Shown piece by piece: positions 51,821 through 63,200 of a DNA stretch of 64,000 nucleotides. The DNA is from Phyllobacterium zundukense (GTDB lineage: Bacteria > Pseudomonadota > Alphaproteobacteria > Rhizobiales > Rhizobiaceae): NCBI RefSeq assembly GCF_002764115.1, contig NZ_CP017940.1, forward strand, positions 1,772,501 through 1,836,500, given 5' to 3'. Each line of letters begins with the position of its first letter. The first letter of the stretch is position 1. The notes under the pieces are model-generated. The model saw only the letters and a program-made list of their open reading frames with translations, searched no databases and had not been told where the DNA came from. Position numbers and translations under genes: made by a program.

Positions 51821-52584
51821 CACGATTTCTCCGTACGTCCAAGATTGGGGAATGCCTGCATTACGGCACCGATGCAGAAAAGATAAACGCCTGTCACCGA
51901 AATACCAATCCGCACCCAGACCGGCGAATCCAGTTCCTGAAACAGCGAGATCGCCCCAAAGCCGCACCACAGGAAGAAGATCGCGAGGTTCAGGGGCCGC
52001 AATCTCTGTACGCGTACGGGATGCAGGAAATAGACCGGCATGAAGGAGACGATCGCCGAGACAAGCACGATGGCAAAGGCCACCCATTCTCCCGGGCGCA
52101 CAATGAAAAGCGTGAAAACGATCATGTTCCAGACGACGGGGAACCCCTTGAAGAAGTTCTCCTTGGTCTTCATGCCGGTGTCGGCATAGTAGATGGCACT
52201 GGACACGACGATGATCGCCGCCGCCAGAAAAGACAGTCCCTCGCCCATGAAGCCGCGCTGATAGAGCGCGAAGGCCGGGATCAGGACATAGGTCATGTAG
52301 TCGATGATGTTGTCGAGGAGTTCGCCTGACCAGTTGGGCAGGACATATTTGACTTCGAGTTTGCGGGCGATGGGGCCGTCGATACCGTCGACGAAGAGAG
52401 CCAGCCCCAGCCACCAGAACATGGCCGTCCAGCTTTCTTCACTGGCCGCAACAACCGATAGAAAAGCCAGGAAGGAGCCGGAAGCTGTCAGCAGATGAAC
52501 GGAAAATGCTTTCGCCTGCGGTGCCGTCACTTTCTTGGGCATAACACCCTTGGGCAAGGTTGGTTTTTTCACGGTCCGCGCCAA
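51820..52584 (-). CDS. pcs: Phosphatidylcholine synthase
   Basis: Makes phosphatidylcholine directly from CDP-diacylglycerol and choline at the inner membrane, a pathway typical of rhizobia, Brucella and relatives that live with eukaryotes. 254 residues and about eight membrane helices. The CDP-alcohol phosphotransferase motif is seen as DGIDGPIARKLEV then GELLDNIIDY, with the acidic residues in place. Followed by the broken oxidoreductase gene, coupled by TGATG. Confidence 0.9.
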   Translation of the reverse strand: MARTVKKPTLPKGVMPKKVTAPQAKAFSVHLLTASGSFLAFLSVVAASEESWTAMFWWLGLALFVDGIDGPIARKLEVKYVLPNWSGELLDNIIDYMTYVLIPAFALYQRGFMGEGLSFLAAAIIVVSSAIYYADTGMKTKENFFKGFPVVWNMIVFTLFIVRPGEWVAFAIVLVSAIVSFMPVYFLHPVRVQRLRPLNLAIFFLWCGFGAISLFQELDSPVWVRIGISVTGVYLFCIGAVMQAFPNLGRTEKS

Positions 52585-52734
52585 TCTGCTGCATGATAAT
52601 TCATCGTTCGCTGTTGTATCCTATCGATGACGAACGATTTGCGATCAGCTTTTCTTGAAAATGGTTCAAAGCGCAAGCAATGAAGTTGATATAAACTGTT
52701 GAAAGCTCGATGCAGCTTGGAAGCGGAGGCGAAT

Positions 52735-53937
52735 ATGACCAGCACCAGAACAGATCCGATTGTAATTGCTGGGGCTGGGCACGTTGGGTTGATCGCCGCG
52801 ATAGCCATTGGCCAAACCTTCGAGAATGTCATAAGCCTCGGTGTAGTGCCGGAGGGAAATGACAAGCGCACAACCGCCTTGATGGTGCCTGCCATCAAGT
52901 TTCTCGAGCGGATTGGCCTTTGGGAGAGCATTGAACCTCACGCTGCACCGATCACCACGATGCGTATCATCGATGGTACAAACCGGCTCATCAGGAGCCC
53001 GACTGTATCCTTCGAAGCGAGCGAAATCGATGAGCCCGCCTTCGGCTATAATATTCCGAACGTCACTTTGACCTCCGTGTTGAGCGACGCGCTGAAGGGC
53101 TCGGCGGTCAAGCATGTTGCCGCCTCTGCCAGCCATTATCATCCGACTGAGAATGCAATCGCCGTCGAAGCCAGCGATGGCTCCATGTACACTGCCAATA
53201 TTGTCATCGCTGCCGATGGGCGCTCGTCGCTAGCGCGCGAGGCTGCCGGAATGTCCGCGCGAACCTGGAGCTACAACCAGACAGCTACCGTGCTGAGCTT
53301 TAGCCACACGCGCGATCATCATGATATTTCAACAGAATTTCATACGGAATATGGGCCGTTCACCCAGGTTCCTTTATCGGGGAAACATTCAAGCCTGGTT
53401 TGGGTGACGACACCGGCGCACGCTGTGGAATTGCTGGAACTGACCCGGGATCAGCTGGCCATGCGGGTTGAAGAACGCATGCAATCCATGCTTGGCGCCG
53501 TGACCATCGACGTTGACCCGCAGAGCTGGCCGCTTTCGGGGCTCGTCCCGACATCCTTCGCTCGCAACCGCGTTTTCCTGGCCGGCGAATCTGCCCACGT
53601 CTTCCCGCCCATCGGCGCACAGGGCCTCAATCTCGGCGTGAGGGACGTTGAGACCCTGCTGGAAACGCTGCCAAACGACGCAACGGATCTCGGCGTGTCA
53701 AACGTCATGTCCACTTATAACCGCAAGCGCAGCCCGGATATCATCGCGCGTACGGGAGCGGTGGATGCGTTGAACAGGTCGCTGCTGTCGGATTTTCTGC
53801 CGGTTCAGATGGTTCGCAGCGGCGGGCTGGAGCTCTTGCGCACTTTTTCGCCGTTGCGTGGTTTTGTCATGCGCGAAGGATTGCGTCCCGGCAGCGGCTT
53901 CCGCTTCTCGCGGAAAGACGCTGCCCAAAACCAATAG
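52735..53937 (+). CDS. FAD-dependent monooxygenase (UbiH/COQ6 family)
   Basis: 400 residues. GAGHVGLIAAIAIG is the Rossmann FAD site; IAADGRSSLAREAAG and FLAGESAHVFPPIGAQGLNLGVRDVE are the DG and GD motifs of aromatic hydroxylases. The usual role is ubiquinone ring hydroxylation, though the exact step is not visible. AAGCGGAGG ribosome binding site before the ATG at 52735. Convergent with mntH, one base apart. Confidence 0.88.
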   Translation: MTSTRTDPIVIAGAGHVGLIAAIAIGQTFENVISLGVVPEGNDKRTTALMVPAIKFLERIGLWESIEPHAAPITTMRIIDGTNRLIRSPTVSFEASEIDEPAFGYNIPNVTLTSVLSDALKGSAVKHVAASASHYHPTENAIAVEASDGSMYTANIVIAADGRSSLAREAAGMSARTWSYNQTATVLSFSHTRDHHDISTEFHTEYGPFTQVPLSGKHSSLVWVTTPAHAVELLELTRDQLAMRVEERMQSMLGAVTIDVDPQSWPLSGLVPTSFARNRVFLAGESAHVFPPIGAQGLNLGVRDVETLLETLPNDATDLGVSNVMSTYNRKRSPDIIARTGAVDALNRSLLSDFLPVQMVRSGGLELLRTFSPLRGFVMREGLRPGSGFRFSRKDAAQNQ

Positions 53938-53938
53938 T

Positions 53939-55285
53939 TCACGCGAACACGAAGTCGCTGAGCAATTTCACATTCAACAGGGCTATGACGACTGCAATGA
54001 ACATCGCAAAGGCCGAGAGCCAGCGCGGTGATACAAGCGCACCCATCTTTGCCTTGCTCGCCGTGAACATGACCAATGGGAACACCGCGAACGACAGCTG
54101 AAGGCTCAAAACGACCTGTGTCAGGATCAACAGCTTTGCCGTTCCGCTTTCGCCGTACCAGATCGTGACAATTGCAGCGGGAATGATCGCAATGCCGCGT
54201 GTGATCAGACGGCGCAACCATGGTGCCAGCTTGATGTGCAGGAAGCCTTCCATCACGATCTGCCCGGCAAGCGTCGCCGTAACGGTCGAGTTGATGCCGC
54301 AGCAGAGCAAGGCAATGCCGAACAGTGTCGGCGCTATCGCCAGGCCCAGAAGCGGTGCAAGAAGCGAATGCGCCTCGCCAAGTTCCGCGACCCCGGTCTG
54401 ACCCGTTTTGTTGAACGTCGCCGCCGCAAGAATGAGGATGGACGCATTGATCAGCAGGGCAAACATCAGGGCAACAGTGGAGTCTATCGTCGCATATTTC
54501 AGCGCCTGCCGCCTTTCAGGCACTGAGGAACCATAGTCGCGGGTCTGAACGATGCCTGAATGCAAATACAGGTTATGCGGCATGACGGTTGCGCCCAGAA
54601 TACCTAGCGCGAGATAGAGCATCTCGGGGTTCGTCACGATTTCCGTCGTCGGCGCAAAGCCCCTGATAACGGCGCCCCATTCCGGATCGGCGAGGAAAAT
54701 CTGAATGGCAAAGCAGACCGCGATGACACCAAGCAGGGTGATGATCAGCGCTTCGACCCAGCGGAAGCCAAGCTTCTGCAGGTAGAGAATAAGGAAGACG
54801 TCGAGTGCGGTGATGAGAACACCGATTTCCAGCGGAATGCCAAAGATCAGGTTGAGACCAATGGCCGTGCCGATCACTTCGGCAATATCGGTCGCAATGA
54901 TTGCGATTTCCGCAAGGAACCACAGCGAATAGGCAACCGGCTTCGGAAATGCATCACGGCAGGCCTGTGCAAGGTCCCTGCCCGATCCGATAGCAAGACG
55001 TGCACACAGGGCCTGCAGTACGATCGCCATAATGTTGGAAACGAGCGCGACGACAAGCAGTGTGTAACCGAATTTCGATCCGCCGGCGAGCGAGGTAGCC
55101 CAGTTACCGGGGTCCATATAGCCGACGGCAACAAGATAGCCCGGCCCAACGAAAGCAGCGGCCCGGCGCCAGCCAGGTCCGCTTGTCCGTACGGCAATTG
55201 AACGATGAACATCAGAAAGCGACGCCTCGCCCCTCGCGCGCCGCCAGCCCTCAGGCGTGTCGGCCGCCTGCCGTACTTGATCCAT
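53939..55285 (-). CDS. mntH: Nramp-family manganese transporter
   Basis: Proton-coupled Mn(II) importer of the inner membrane, 448 residues, 11 helices. The metal site is visible as DPGNW (Asp58, Asn61) in helix 1 and MPHNLYLHS in helix 6. A Fur/Mur-type palindrome lies just upstream. Confidence 0.94.
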   Translation of the reverse strand: MDQVRQAADTPEGWRRARGEASLSDVHRSIAVRTSGPGWRRAAAFVGPGYLVAVGYMDPGNWATSLAGGSKFGYTLLVVALVSNIMAIVLQALCARLAIGSGRDLAQACRDAFPKPVAYSLWFLAEIAIIATDIAEVIGTAIGLNLIFGIPLEIGVLITALDVFLILYLQKLGFRWVEALIITLLGVIAVCFAIQIFLADPEWGAVIRGFAPTTEIVTNPEMLYLALGILGATVMPHNLYLHSGIVQTRDYGSSVPERRQALKYATIDSTVALMFALLINASILILAAATFNKTGQTGVAELGEAHSLLAPLLGLAIAPTLFGIALLCCGINSTVTATLAGQIVMEGFLHIKLAPWLRRLITRGIAIIPAAIVTIWYGESGTAKLLILTQVVLSLQLSFAVFPLVMFTASKAKMGALVSPRWLSAFAMFIAVVIALLNVKLLSDFVFA

Positions 55286-55304
55286 GAAAAACCCTTAATC
55301 GCAA

Positions 55305-55321
55305 TTGCAAATCATTCGCAA
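55305..55321. promoter_or_regulatory. Mur/Fur-type operator of mntH
   Basis: TTGCAAATCATTCGCAA, 8-base arms with one mismatch around a central C, 20 bases before the start codon. It resembles manganese-responsive Mur sites of rhizobial sit and mntH genes. Confidence 0.6.
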
Positions 55322-55438
55322 CTATATATATGGAAAATTGGTAATCACAAGCCCCCGCCTGTGAGAAAAGCTCAGCAGCCGATTGAATGCCGGTATGGAA
55401 GCAATTCATAGAAGAAACTCAGGACAACTCTTGCCGCC

Positions 55439-56383
55439 TTAGCGGATCAATCCATGCGTCATGACATAGAGCCACAGCGTCAGAGTCACGATGGAAAACA
55501 AGGTCGTGGCAAGAATGCTGCTGGAGGCCCGCTCGACCCATACGCCATACTGGTGCGCAATGACGAAGACGTTGGTTGCGGTTGGCAAGGCCGCCATAAG
55601 CATTGCGGTCGAAATCCAGACTGGCGGGAAATCGCCCGCAAGACTGAGAATGCAGAAGATCAGCAATGGTTGAAACAACAGTTTAAGCGGAACAATGAGA
55701 TAAAGTTCCTTGGGGATACGCTTCAAGGGACGCAATGCAAGCGTCGCACCCATGGCAAAGAGTGCGCATGGTGCAGCGGCCTTGGCGAGCAAATCAATCA
55801 GCCTTTCGAGGGCAACGGGCGGCTGGAAGCCGACAAGCGCGGCAGCCACGCCAAGAATTGTCGCAATGATGAATGGATGGAAGAATATCTTCCGGAGCAC
55901 ACCGCTCGCCAGATCGCGCGCAGAGCGTTTGTCATTGCCGGAAAGCGCCATCATCAGGGGCGCCATGACAAAATGGAGCGTATTGTCAAAGCAAAAGATC
56001 AGCGCCACAGGCACCGCCGCCGGTGCACCGAAGGCCAGGATCGCCAGCGCCGGCCCCATATAACCAATATTGCCATAGGCTGCGGCAAGACCCTGAATGG
56101 TGCTTTCATCGATTTTTCGTGTTCGCACAAAAGCGATCAAGAACATCACCAGAAAGATACAGAATGTTGACGCCGTACAGCCGATAATGAATGCCCACTG
56201 CGTTAACTCAGCCACCGGTGTCTTCGAAAGGATCTGGAAAAACAGGGCCGGGAGCGCCACATAAATGATGAACGTATTCATCCATCCGAGCGCTTCCAAA
56301 GGTTGGCGATTGATCCGGGCGACAAAAAAGCCGAGAAAAATCAATCCAAAGAATGGAAGCACGAGGTTGAAGACGTTGAGCAT
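55439..56383 (-). CDS. AEC-family transporter (auxin efflux carrier-like)
   Basis: Inner-membrane transporter of 314 residues, about ten helices: LNVFNLVLPFFGLIFLGFFVARINR at the N terminus, AAYGNIGYMGPALAILAFG, and ALPTATNVFVIAHQYGV near the end. Family members carry small organic acids. The ATG at 56383 fits the conserved start; the frame is open to 56584 with a non-conserved extension. Substrate unknown. Confidence 0.88.
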   Translation of the reverse strand: MLNVFNLVLPFFGLIFLGFFVARINRQPLEALGWMNTFIIYVALPALFFQILSKTPVAELTQWAFIIGCTASTFCIFLVMFLIAFVRTRKIDESTIQGLAAAYGNIGYMGPALAILAFGAPAAVPVALIFCFDNTLHFVMAPLMMALSGNDKRSARDLASGVLRKIFFHPFIIATILGVAAALVGFQPPVALERLIDLLAKAAAPCALFAMGATLALRPLKRIPKELYLIVPLKLLFQPLLIFCILSLAGDFPPVWISTAMLMAALPTATNVFVIAHQYGVWVERASSSILATTLFSIVTLTLWLYVMTHGLIR

Positions 56384-56483
56384 GACAGAGCTTTGATGAT
56401 TGCGGCGAGAATGAAGAATGGAGGAGCGCTTTTTTAAACTCGCGGGATTTGACGGAAACAGATATCTATATCGAATGGCGGCA

Positions 56484-56816
56484 ATGACACAGATACGACA
56501 TGCAAAATTCAAGATAGGCCAGGTGGTAAGCCACCGGATTTTTGCCTTTCGGGGTATAATCTTCGACGTCGATCCGGAATTCAATAATACGGAAGAATGG
56601 TATCAATCCATTCCTGAGAACGTAAGGCCGCGCCGCGACCAGCCCTTCTATCATCTCTTTGCCGAAAATGCGGAGAGCGAATATGTCGCCTATGTCTCGG
56701 AGCAGAACCTGATCCCCGACACGACGGGTGTCCCGTTGAGACACCCGCAGATCAAGAACATGTTCGAGAAGCTGGAAAACGGCGTTTACCGGGTAAAACG
56801 TCCGCACATCAACTAG
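56484..56816 (+). CDS. hspQ: Heat shock protein HspQ
   Basis: 110 residues. KFKIGQVVSHRIFAFRGIIFDVDPEF, then PRRDQPFYHLFAENAESEYVAYVSEQNL and HPQIKNMFEKLENGVY are the HspQ/YccV (hemimethylated DNA-binding) pattern. In Enterobacteria it modulates Lon protease. Possible starts are 56475 and 56484. Followed by a bidirectional terminator. Confidence 0.9.
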   Translation: MTQIRHAKFKIGQVVSHRIFAFRGIIFDVDPEFNNTEEWYQSIPENVRPRRDQPFYHLFAENAESEYVAYVSEQNLIPDTTGVPLRHPQIKNMFEKLENGVYRVKRPHIN

Positions 56817-56833
56817 CGTCCTGCCAGCAACAA

Positions 56834-56862
56834 AAAAAGGGACGCTCGAGGCGTCCCTTTTT
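56834..56862. terminator. Bidirectional terminator between hspQ and the IalB gene
   Basis: 12-base stem AAAAAGGGACGC/GCGTCCCTTTTT with a 5-base loop, T-rich on both strands. Ends both converging genes. Confidence 0.85.
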
Positions 56863-56864
56863 GC

Positions 56865-57485
56865 TTATTGGCCTGATTTGGCTTTTGCCTGCTCGGCCTT
56901 CATCTTGTCTTCGAATTCCTTCTGGCGCTTCTGGACTTCGTCCTGGAGTGTCTTCTGGCGCTGTTCGAGCTCGTTCTGCTGGATGCCGGGGCCATCATAA
57001 GCCTGGGTGAAACCGGTCAGGGCAACATTGATGGGGTTGGGCTTGTTCTGGAAGTTGACCGAGGTCAGCGTCAGCTGGTTGCCCTTCTTGAAGGACGCAA
57101 GGAGCTCATCGGACAGGGCAACTTCAGAGATGCAGCGATCCGGGAAGCAGATGGCGTAATCGATCTTCTGCGTCTTGCCGCCATTGATCTGGAGTCCAAC
57201 GCCAGGAGGAATCAGACGGCCAGTCGGAACGGAAACCTGGAAAATCTTGCGATTGATCTTGCCCTTGATCTCAATGAGGTTGACGGCAGTCAGAAGCTGA
57301 CCGCTATCGGCAGTCACGATGTTCTGCGTGTTGCAGATATCATTCTCTTCCTGCTTGGAACAAACCTTGAACCAACCCTGCGGCGCTCTCTGCTGCTGAG
57401 CTGTGGCCGGTACTGCCGCGGCGGCGAGTAATGCAATGGCACCCGCGAAGGATGCGGTTGCAGCGAAAGTCTTTGGGGTGGACAT
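56865..57485 (-). CDS. Invasion-associated locus B (IalB) family protein
   Basis: 206 residues exported by a signal peptide (ALLAAAAVPATAQ). The mature part GWFKVCSKQEENDICNTQNI, LIPPGVGLQINGGKTQKIDYAICFPDRC holds four conserved cysteines. The C-terminal 40 residues form a charged helix rich in Lys, Gln and Glu. Named from Bartonella, where it aids cell invasion; the family is common in free-living rhizobia too, so virulence should not be inferred. AAAGGAAC ribosome binding site. Confidence 0.88.
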   Translation of the reverse strand: MSTPKTFAATASFAGAIALLAAAAVPATAQQQRAPQGWFKVCSKQEENDICNTQNIVTADSGQLLTAVNLIEIKGKINRKIFQVSVPTGRLIPPGVGLQINGGKTQKIDYAICFPDRCISEVALSDELLASFKKGNQLTLTSVNFQNKPNPINVALTGFTQAYDGPGIQQNELEQRQKTLQDEVQKRQKEFEDKMKAEQAKAKSGQ

Positions 57486-57757
57486 GGTCAACTGGTTCCT
57501 TTCAGCGCACTTATCCGAAGTGTGTCTTGATCATCTCGTTTGCTTGACTGGCTTTGGTTACCAAATGCGGCAACAGAGTGACCCTTGTTATCGAACGCCG
57601 TGTTACACTGCATGTTAATGCAAATCCAGACTACTTTTGGCTGTGTTATGAATTCGCATGCACCATTATACGCCTTACGCCGCAGAATCGTCGTCAAATG
57701 ATAGTCTTTGACACGAATCAGGATAAATCCCCGCTTTGAGGGCGCAAGGTTGAGACG

Positions 57758-59575
57758 ATGTTGAAGAAAAGTTTCCAGATTCTGGCGCTTGTAGCCGCGA
57801 TGTATTCGACAGCGAATACCGCGATTGCCGAGCCCACATATGGAATTGCCATGCGCGGCGAACCCGCCTTGCCTGCCGACTACCAATATTTTCCCTATGT
57901 GAATCCCAATGCGCCCAAGGGCGGTTCGATCACCTATGGCGTTGTCGGTACATTCGACAGCCTCAACCCGTTCCTGGTGAAGAGCCTGCGGACAACGGCA
58001 CGCGGAATCTTCAACGATCCGCAATTCGGCAATCTTGTCTACGAAACGCTTATGCAGCGGAGCGCCGACGAGCCGTTTACAATGTACGGTCTGCTTGCGG
58101 AGAAAGTAGAGACCAATGATGACCGCACATGGGTTGAGTTTACGCTGAACCCGAAGGCGAAGTGGTCGGATGGACAGCCGATTACGCCTGACGACATCAT
58201 TTTTACCTTCGATATTCTGGCCGAGAAGGGTCTGCCCCAATATAAGCAGCGCAGGGATCGCATCTCGAACATTGAGAAAATCGGCGAACACGGCATCCGC
58301 TTCACGTTCAACGACAAGGCCGATCGCGAGTTTCCGCTCATTCTTGCGTTGATGCCAATCTTGCCGAAACACGCCATTGACCGCGACAAGTTCGACGGGT
58401 CACTGCTGAACGTTCCGGTGGGTAGCGGCCCCTATACCATCTCGCAGGTCCAGCCGGGTCAGCGCATCGTCTACAAACGCAATCCCGACTATTGGGCGGC
58501 GGATGTGCCAAGCAGGCGCGGATTCAACAATTTCGATATGATCACCGTCGAATATTTCCGCACGGAACAGTCGCAATTCGAAGCCTTCAAGAAAGGTGTG
58601 TTTGACGTCTTCATGGAAGGAGATCCCAACAAGTGGGCGTCTTCCTATGATTTTCCCGCTTTCAGGGAAGGTCGGGTCGTCCAGGAAACGTTTGAAACGA
58701 AGACACCCGCAAACATGTTCGGGTTTGCCTTCAATACGCGACGCGCCAAATTTGCCGACCGGGACGTGCGTGGCGCTCTTGCCATGATGTTCGATTTCGA
58801 ATGGACCAACCGAAATCTCTATGCGAATCGCTACCAACGGCTTGGCAGCTATTGGCAGGGTTCGGAGCTGTCGGCTTTGGGTAAACCGACCGATGCAACA
58901 GAGCGCGCGCTCTTGGCGCCCTACCCCGATGCGGTTTTACCTGATGTTATGGACGGGACATACGAACCGGCAAAGACAGACGGTTCCGGCCGCGACCGCA
59001 AAGAGATGAAGCGGGCATATGATGTGCTGATGAGCAAGGGCTACTCGATCAAGGATGAAACACTGCTTGATCCGGACGGCACGCCGTTGACGTTTGAAAT
59101 TCTCACGCGCTCTGTCGCCGAAGAGCGTCTTGGCCTTGCTTATAAACGCACACTTGAGCGCCTCGGCATTGGGGTCATCATCCGCACGGTAGATGATGCC
59201 CAGTATCAAAAGCGCCTTGAGACCTTCGACTATGACGTCATTCTCGGAGCCTATTCCGGAACGCTTTCACCCGGCTTTGAACAGTTCAGGCGCTGGAGCA
59301 GCCAATCCAGAGACTCCAACGGCAGTTTCAATTATGCTGGCGTTGCTGATCCGGCCGTGGATGCCTTGATCTCCAAGATGCTTGCGGCGCGCGAGCAGGC
59401 GGAGTTCACAAGTACGGTACGGGCGCTGGATAGGGTGCTGATCTCCGGCAACTATTTCGTACCGATCTATTATCAACCGGCCCAATGGGTTGCCCGCTGG
59501 TCGCATATCAAGCACCCGGACAAGACATCTCTCAACGGCTACCAGTTTACGTCGTGGTGGTCTGACAAACGATAG
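57758..59575 (+). CDS. Oligopeptide/microcin-type ABC binding protein (YejA-like)
   Basis: Periplasmic SBP_bac_5 protein of 605 residues with a signal peptide ending at AIAEP. GIAMRGEPALPADYQYFPYVNPNAPKGG, the YejA-like N terminus, then SDGQPITPDDIIFTFD and VPVGSGPYTI. The permease and ATPase genes (yejBEF type) are not adjacent, so it is an orphan here or works with a system elsewhere. Probable ligand: peptides. Confidence 0.88.
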   Translation: MLKKSFQILALVAAMYSTANTAIAEPTYGIAMRGEPALPADYQYFPYVNPNAPKGGSITYGVVGTFDSLNPFLVKSLRTTARGIFNDPQFGNLVYETLMQRSADEPFTMYGLLAEKVETNDDRTWVEFTLNPKAKWSDGQPITPDDIIFTFDILAEKGLPQYKQRRDRISNIEKIGEHGIRFTFNDKADREFPLILALMPILPKHAIDRDKFDGSLLNVPVGSGPYTISQVQPGQRIVYKRNPDYWAADVPSRRGFNNFDMITVEYFRTEQSQFEAFKKGVFDVFMEGDPNKWASSYDFPAFREGRVVQETFETKTPANMFGFAFNTRRAKFADRDVRGALAMMFDFEWTNRNLYANRYQRLGSYWQGSELSALGKPTDATERALLAPYPDAVLPDVMDGTYEPAKTDGSGRDRKEMKRAYDVLMSKGYSIKDETLLDPDGTPLTFEILTRSVAEERLGLAYKRTLERLGIGVIIRTVDDAQYQKRLETFDYDVILGAYSGTLSPGFEQFRRWSSQSRDSNGSFNYAGVADPAVDALISKMLAAREQAEFTSTVRALDRVLISGNYFVPIYYQPAQWVARWSHIKHPDKTSLNGYQFTSWWSDKR

Positions 59576-59584
59576 GTTGAAGTT

Positions 59585-60250
59585 ATGGCTGATAAGAAAT
59601 TCACAATTGACGTGGTGTCGGATGTCGTTTGCCCCTGGTGTTTTCTCGGCCGCAAGCGGCTGGAAAACGCGCTCGCCCTCAACCCGGATCTCGACGTGGC
59701 CGTGAACTGGCGGCCGTTCCAGCTCGATCCCAGCATTCCGCGCCAGGGCAAGGATCGTAATCGCTACATGCAGGAGAAATTCGGCAGTTCCGACCGGATT
59801 TTTGAGATCCACCAGCAATTGATCGAACTTGGCAAGGAAGCCGGTATCGAGTTTGACTTCGAAGCGATCCAAATCAGCCCGAATACACTGGATGCGCACC
59901 GCCTGATCCGCTGGGCGTCACAGGCGAATCCCAACGTTCAGGACAAAGTCGTCGGCATTCTCTTTTCCTACTACTTTGAGCAGGGAAAGAATATTGGCGA
60001 CCATCAGATCCTGCTGGAAGCCGCTGAAGAAGCAGGCATGGACGTTGCCATTGTTGCCAGCCTGTTGCCGACCGATGCGGATACCGTCGGTGTCCAGCAG
60101 GAAATCGACACAGCCAACCAGATAGGTGTGCGTGGCGTTCCCTGCTTCATTCTGGATCAGAAATATGCAGTCATGGGCGCGCAGTCAGCCGACGCGCTGG
60201 CCGATGCTATCCGCCAAACGGCAGATGGTTTCGAGCCACGCCACGTCTGA
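59585..60250 (+). CDS. FrnE/DsbA-like thioredoxin-fold oxidoreductase
   Basis: 221 residues, cytoplasmic (no signal peptide). CPWC at Cys16/Cys19 is the active site (VVSDVVCPWCFLGRKRL), and the cis-proline loop reads GVRGVPCFIL. It belongs to the 2-hydroxychromene-2-carboxylate isomerase/FrnE group, involved in disulphide chemistry under stress. Nine bases separate it from the upstream binding protein. Confidence 0.9.
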   Translation: MADKKFTIDVVSDVVCPWCFLGRKRLENALALNPDLDVAVNWRPFQLDPSIPRQGKDRNRYMQEKFGSSDRIFEIHQQLIELGKEAGIEFDFEAIQISPNTLDAHRLIRWASQANPNVQDKVVGILFSYYFEQGKNIGDHQILLEAAEEAGMDVAIVASLLPTDADTVGVQQEIDTANQIGVRGVPCFILDQKYAVMGAQSADALADAIRQTADGFEPRHV

Positions 60251-60274
60251 CCGCTTACCGCAACCCGCCGCCAT

Positions 60275-63200
60275 CTATGCAGCTTCGGAAAGCTTGGCCA
60301 GTTGCGTCATCACGACTGCCGCACCGTTGAGCCGCTTCTCGGCTGTCGGCCAGTCACGCACCAAGACGATGCTTTGATCCGGCCGGATCTTGGCCATGGC
60401 ACCCTGCTCGCCGATCATTTTGACGAGAGCGACCGGGTTGTTGAACGTCTTGTTGCGGAACTGGATGACAACACCCTTCGGGCCCGCGTCAAGCTTATCG
60501 ACATTGGCTCTACGGCACAGCGCCTTGATGTAAACGATCTTCAGGAGGTGCTGGACCTCTTCCGGCAGCGGACCGAAGCGATCGATCATCTCCGCGCCAA
60601 AGCCATCAATCTCTTGAAGCTCTTCCAGATCGGCGAGACGGCGATACAGCCCAAGGCGCAATTGAAGATCGGGCACGTAAGTCTCGGGGATCATGACGGC
60701 GGTGCCGATCGAAATCTGCGGCGACCAGTGTCCGTCCTCGACTTCGCCGGTGCCCTTGATCTCCGCGACCGCCTCTTCCAGCATTTGCTGATAGAGCTCG
60801 AAACCCACCTCGCGAATATGGCCTGACTGTTCTTCGCCCAGCAGATTGCCGGCGCCGCGAATATCCATGTCATGACTCGCCAGCTGGAAACCCGCGCCGA
60901 GCGTGTCGAGCGATTGCAGCACTTTGAGCCTGCGTTCTGCGGTCTGCGTCAGCAACTTATTGGCCGGTAGCGTAAATAGCGCATAGGCGCGCTGCTTCGA
61001 CCTGCCGACACGCCCGCGCAACTGGTAAAGCTGCGACAGGCCGAACATATCCGCGCGGTGGATGATCAATGTATTGGCGGTCGGGATGTCGAGCCCGGAT
61101 TCAACGATGGTCGTCGATAGCAACACATCGTACTGGCCATCATAGAAGGCGTTCATGATGTCGTCCAGCTCGCCCGGCGCCATCTGGCCATGGGCGACCG
61201 CAACCTTCAGTTCGGGTACCTGGGCATCGAGAAACGCCTTGATGTCGTCAAGGTCGGAAATGCGTGGGCAGACATAGAAGCTCTGGCCACCGCGATAGCG
61301 CTCGCGCAGCAATGTTTCGCGAATGACAAGCGGATCGAATGGTGAGACGAAGGTGCGCACTGCCATGCGGTCCACGGGCGGCGTGGTGATCAACGAAAGT
61401 TCGCGCACACCAGTCAAAGCAAGCTGCAAGGTGCGCGGTATCGGTGTCGCCGAAAGCGTAAGCACATGCACGTCGGACTTCAGCTCTTTCAGCCGCTCCT
61501 TGTGCTTGACGCCGAAATGCTGCTCCTCGTCGATGATCAAAAGGCCGAGATTCTTGAATTTTATGCCCTGCCCGAGCAGCGCATGCGTGCCAACGGCGAT
61601 ATCGACGTGACCTTCGGCGATGCCTTTCTTGTTCTCGGCGAGTTCCTTCGAACCAACGAGGCGCGAGGCCTGAGCCACATTGACTGGCAGTCCCTGAAAA
61701 CGCGAGGAAAATGTCTTGAAATGCTGGCGCGACAAAAGCGTCGTCGGTACCACGACGGCAACCTGCACGCCGTTCAGTGCCGCAACGAACGCCGCGCGCA
61801 ACGCCACTTCCGTCTTGCCGAAGCCCACATCGCCGCAAATCAGCCGGTCCATCGGCTTCCCCAGCGACAGATCGTCGATCACGGCATCGATTGCACGGTC
61901 CTGATCTTCCGTTTCGTCATAGGGGAACCGTGCGGCGAACTCGCCATAGAGCCCGTCCGGCGGCAGCAGGATCGGCGCACCGCGCATCTGCCGTTCCGCG
62001 GCAATGCGGATAAGATGGCCTGCAATGTCGAGCAGGCGTTTCTTGAGTTTGGCCTTGCGTGCCTGCCAGGCACCACCACCGAGTTTGTCTAGGACAGCGG
62101 TTGAAGTTTCCGAGCCAAACCTGGACAATAGCTCGATATTTTCCACCGGCAGGAATAGTCTGTCATCGCCCGCATAGTGAAGTTCAAGACAATCATGTGG
62201 AGCTCCGGCGGCAGTGATCGTCTTCAAACCGATAAAGCGGCCAATACCGTGATCCACATGCACGACGATGTCGCCTGCGTTCAGCGCTGCAACTTCGCTG
62301 ATGAAATCCCTGTCGCGCTTGCGGCGCTTGGAATGACGGATCAGCCGGTCGCCGAGAATGTCCTGCTCCGCGACGACAACCAGTTCACCTGCGTCGAAGC
62401 CTGTTTCAAGTGAGAGAATGCCCGCAGTGATCTTGTCGCGGGCAAGTGCCTTCACGGTCCGCAGATCATCGACCAGCTCGATCTTTTCCAGACCGTGTTC
62501 GTTCAGGACCTGCACCAGGCGGTCCCGCGTGCCCTCACTCCGTGCCGCCAGCAGCACTTTCTTGCCTGCAGCGCGCTCGTCGGCAATATGCTTGACCACG
62601 CTGTCGAAGACATTGGTATCCTTTGCTGTCCGTTCTTCGACGAATGTCCGTCCTCGATGCGCGCCGGCATGAATGACCGCCCGACCCGTCACAAATGGTG
62701 CGTCGAATGGCGTGAAATCGATCCGCATGCCCGATGCGACAGCGGCTGCTTCGACCTCAACAGGCGTCAGATAGAGCGAGCCCGGCTCCACCGGCTTGTA
62801 CGGAATGACATCCCCGGGTTCCTTGCCGTCGGACTGCCGCCTGCGCGCTTCGTAGTGATCCAGCACCATCTTGTGGCGCTCGGCCATGGATTCATGCGCG
62901 AGATGGTCGAAGACCACCGGCATATTTCCCGCGTGATCGAATACCGTCTCCAGCCTGTCATAGAAAAGCGGCAGCCAATGTTCCATTCCGGCAAAACGCC
63001 GGCCTTCCGAAATCGACTGATAAAGCGCGTCGTCGCGCGACGGGGCACCAAACGTCTGGACATATTGCGAGCGGAAGTAGCTGATGATCTCCGGCGACAG
63101 CGTGATTTCGCTCATCGGCTGCATGGAGAATTCAGTCTTCTGGCTCGACGTGCGTTGCGACGCCGGATCGAAAGTACGGATTGTTTCGAGCGTATCGCCG

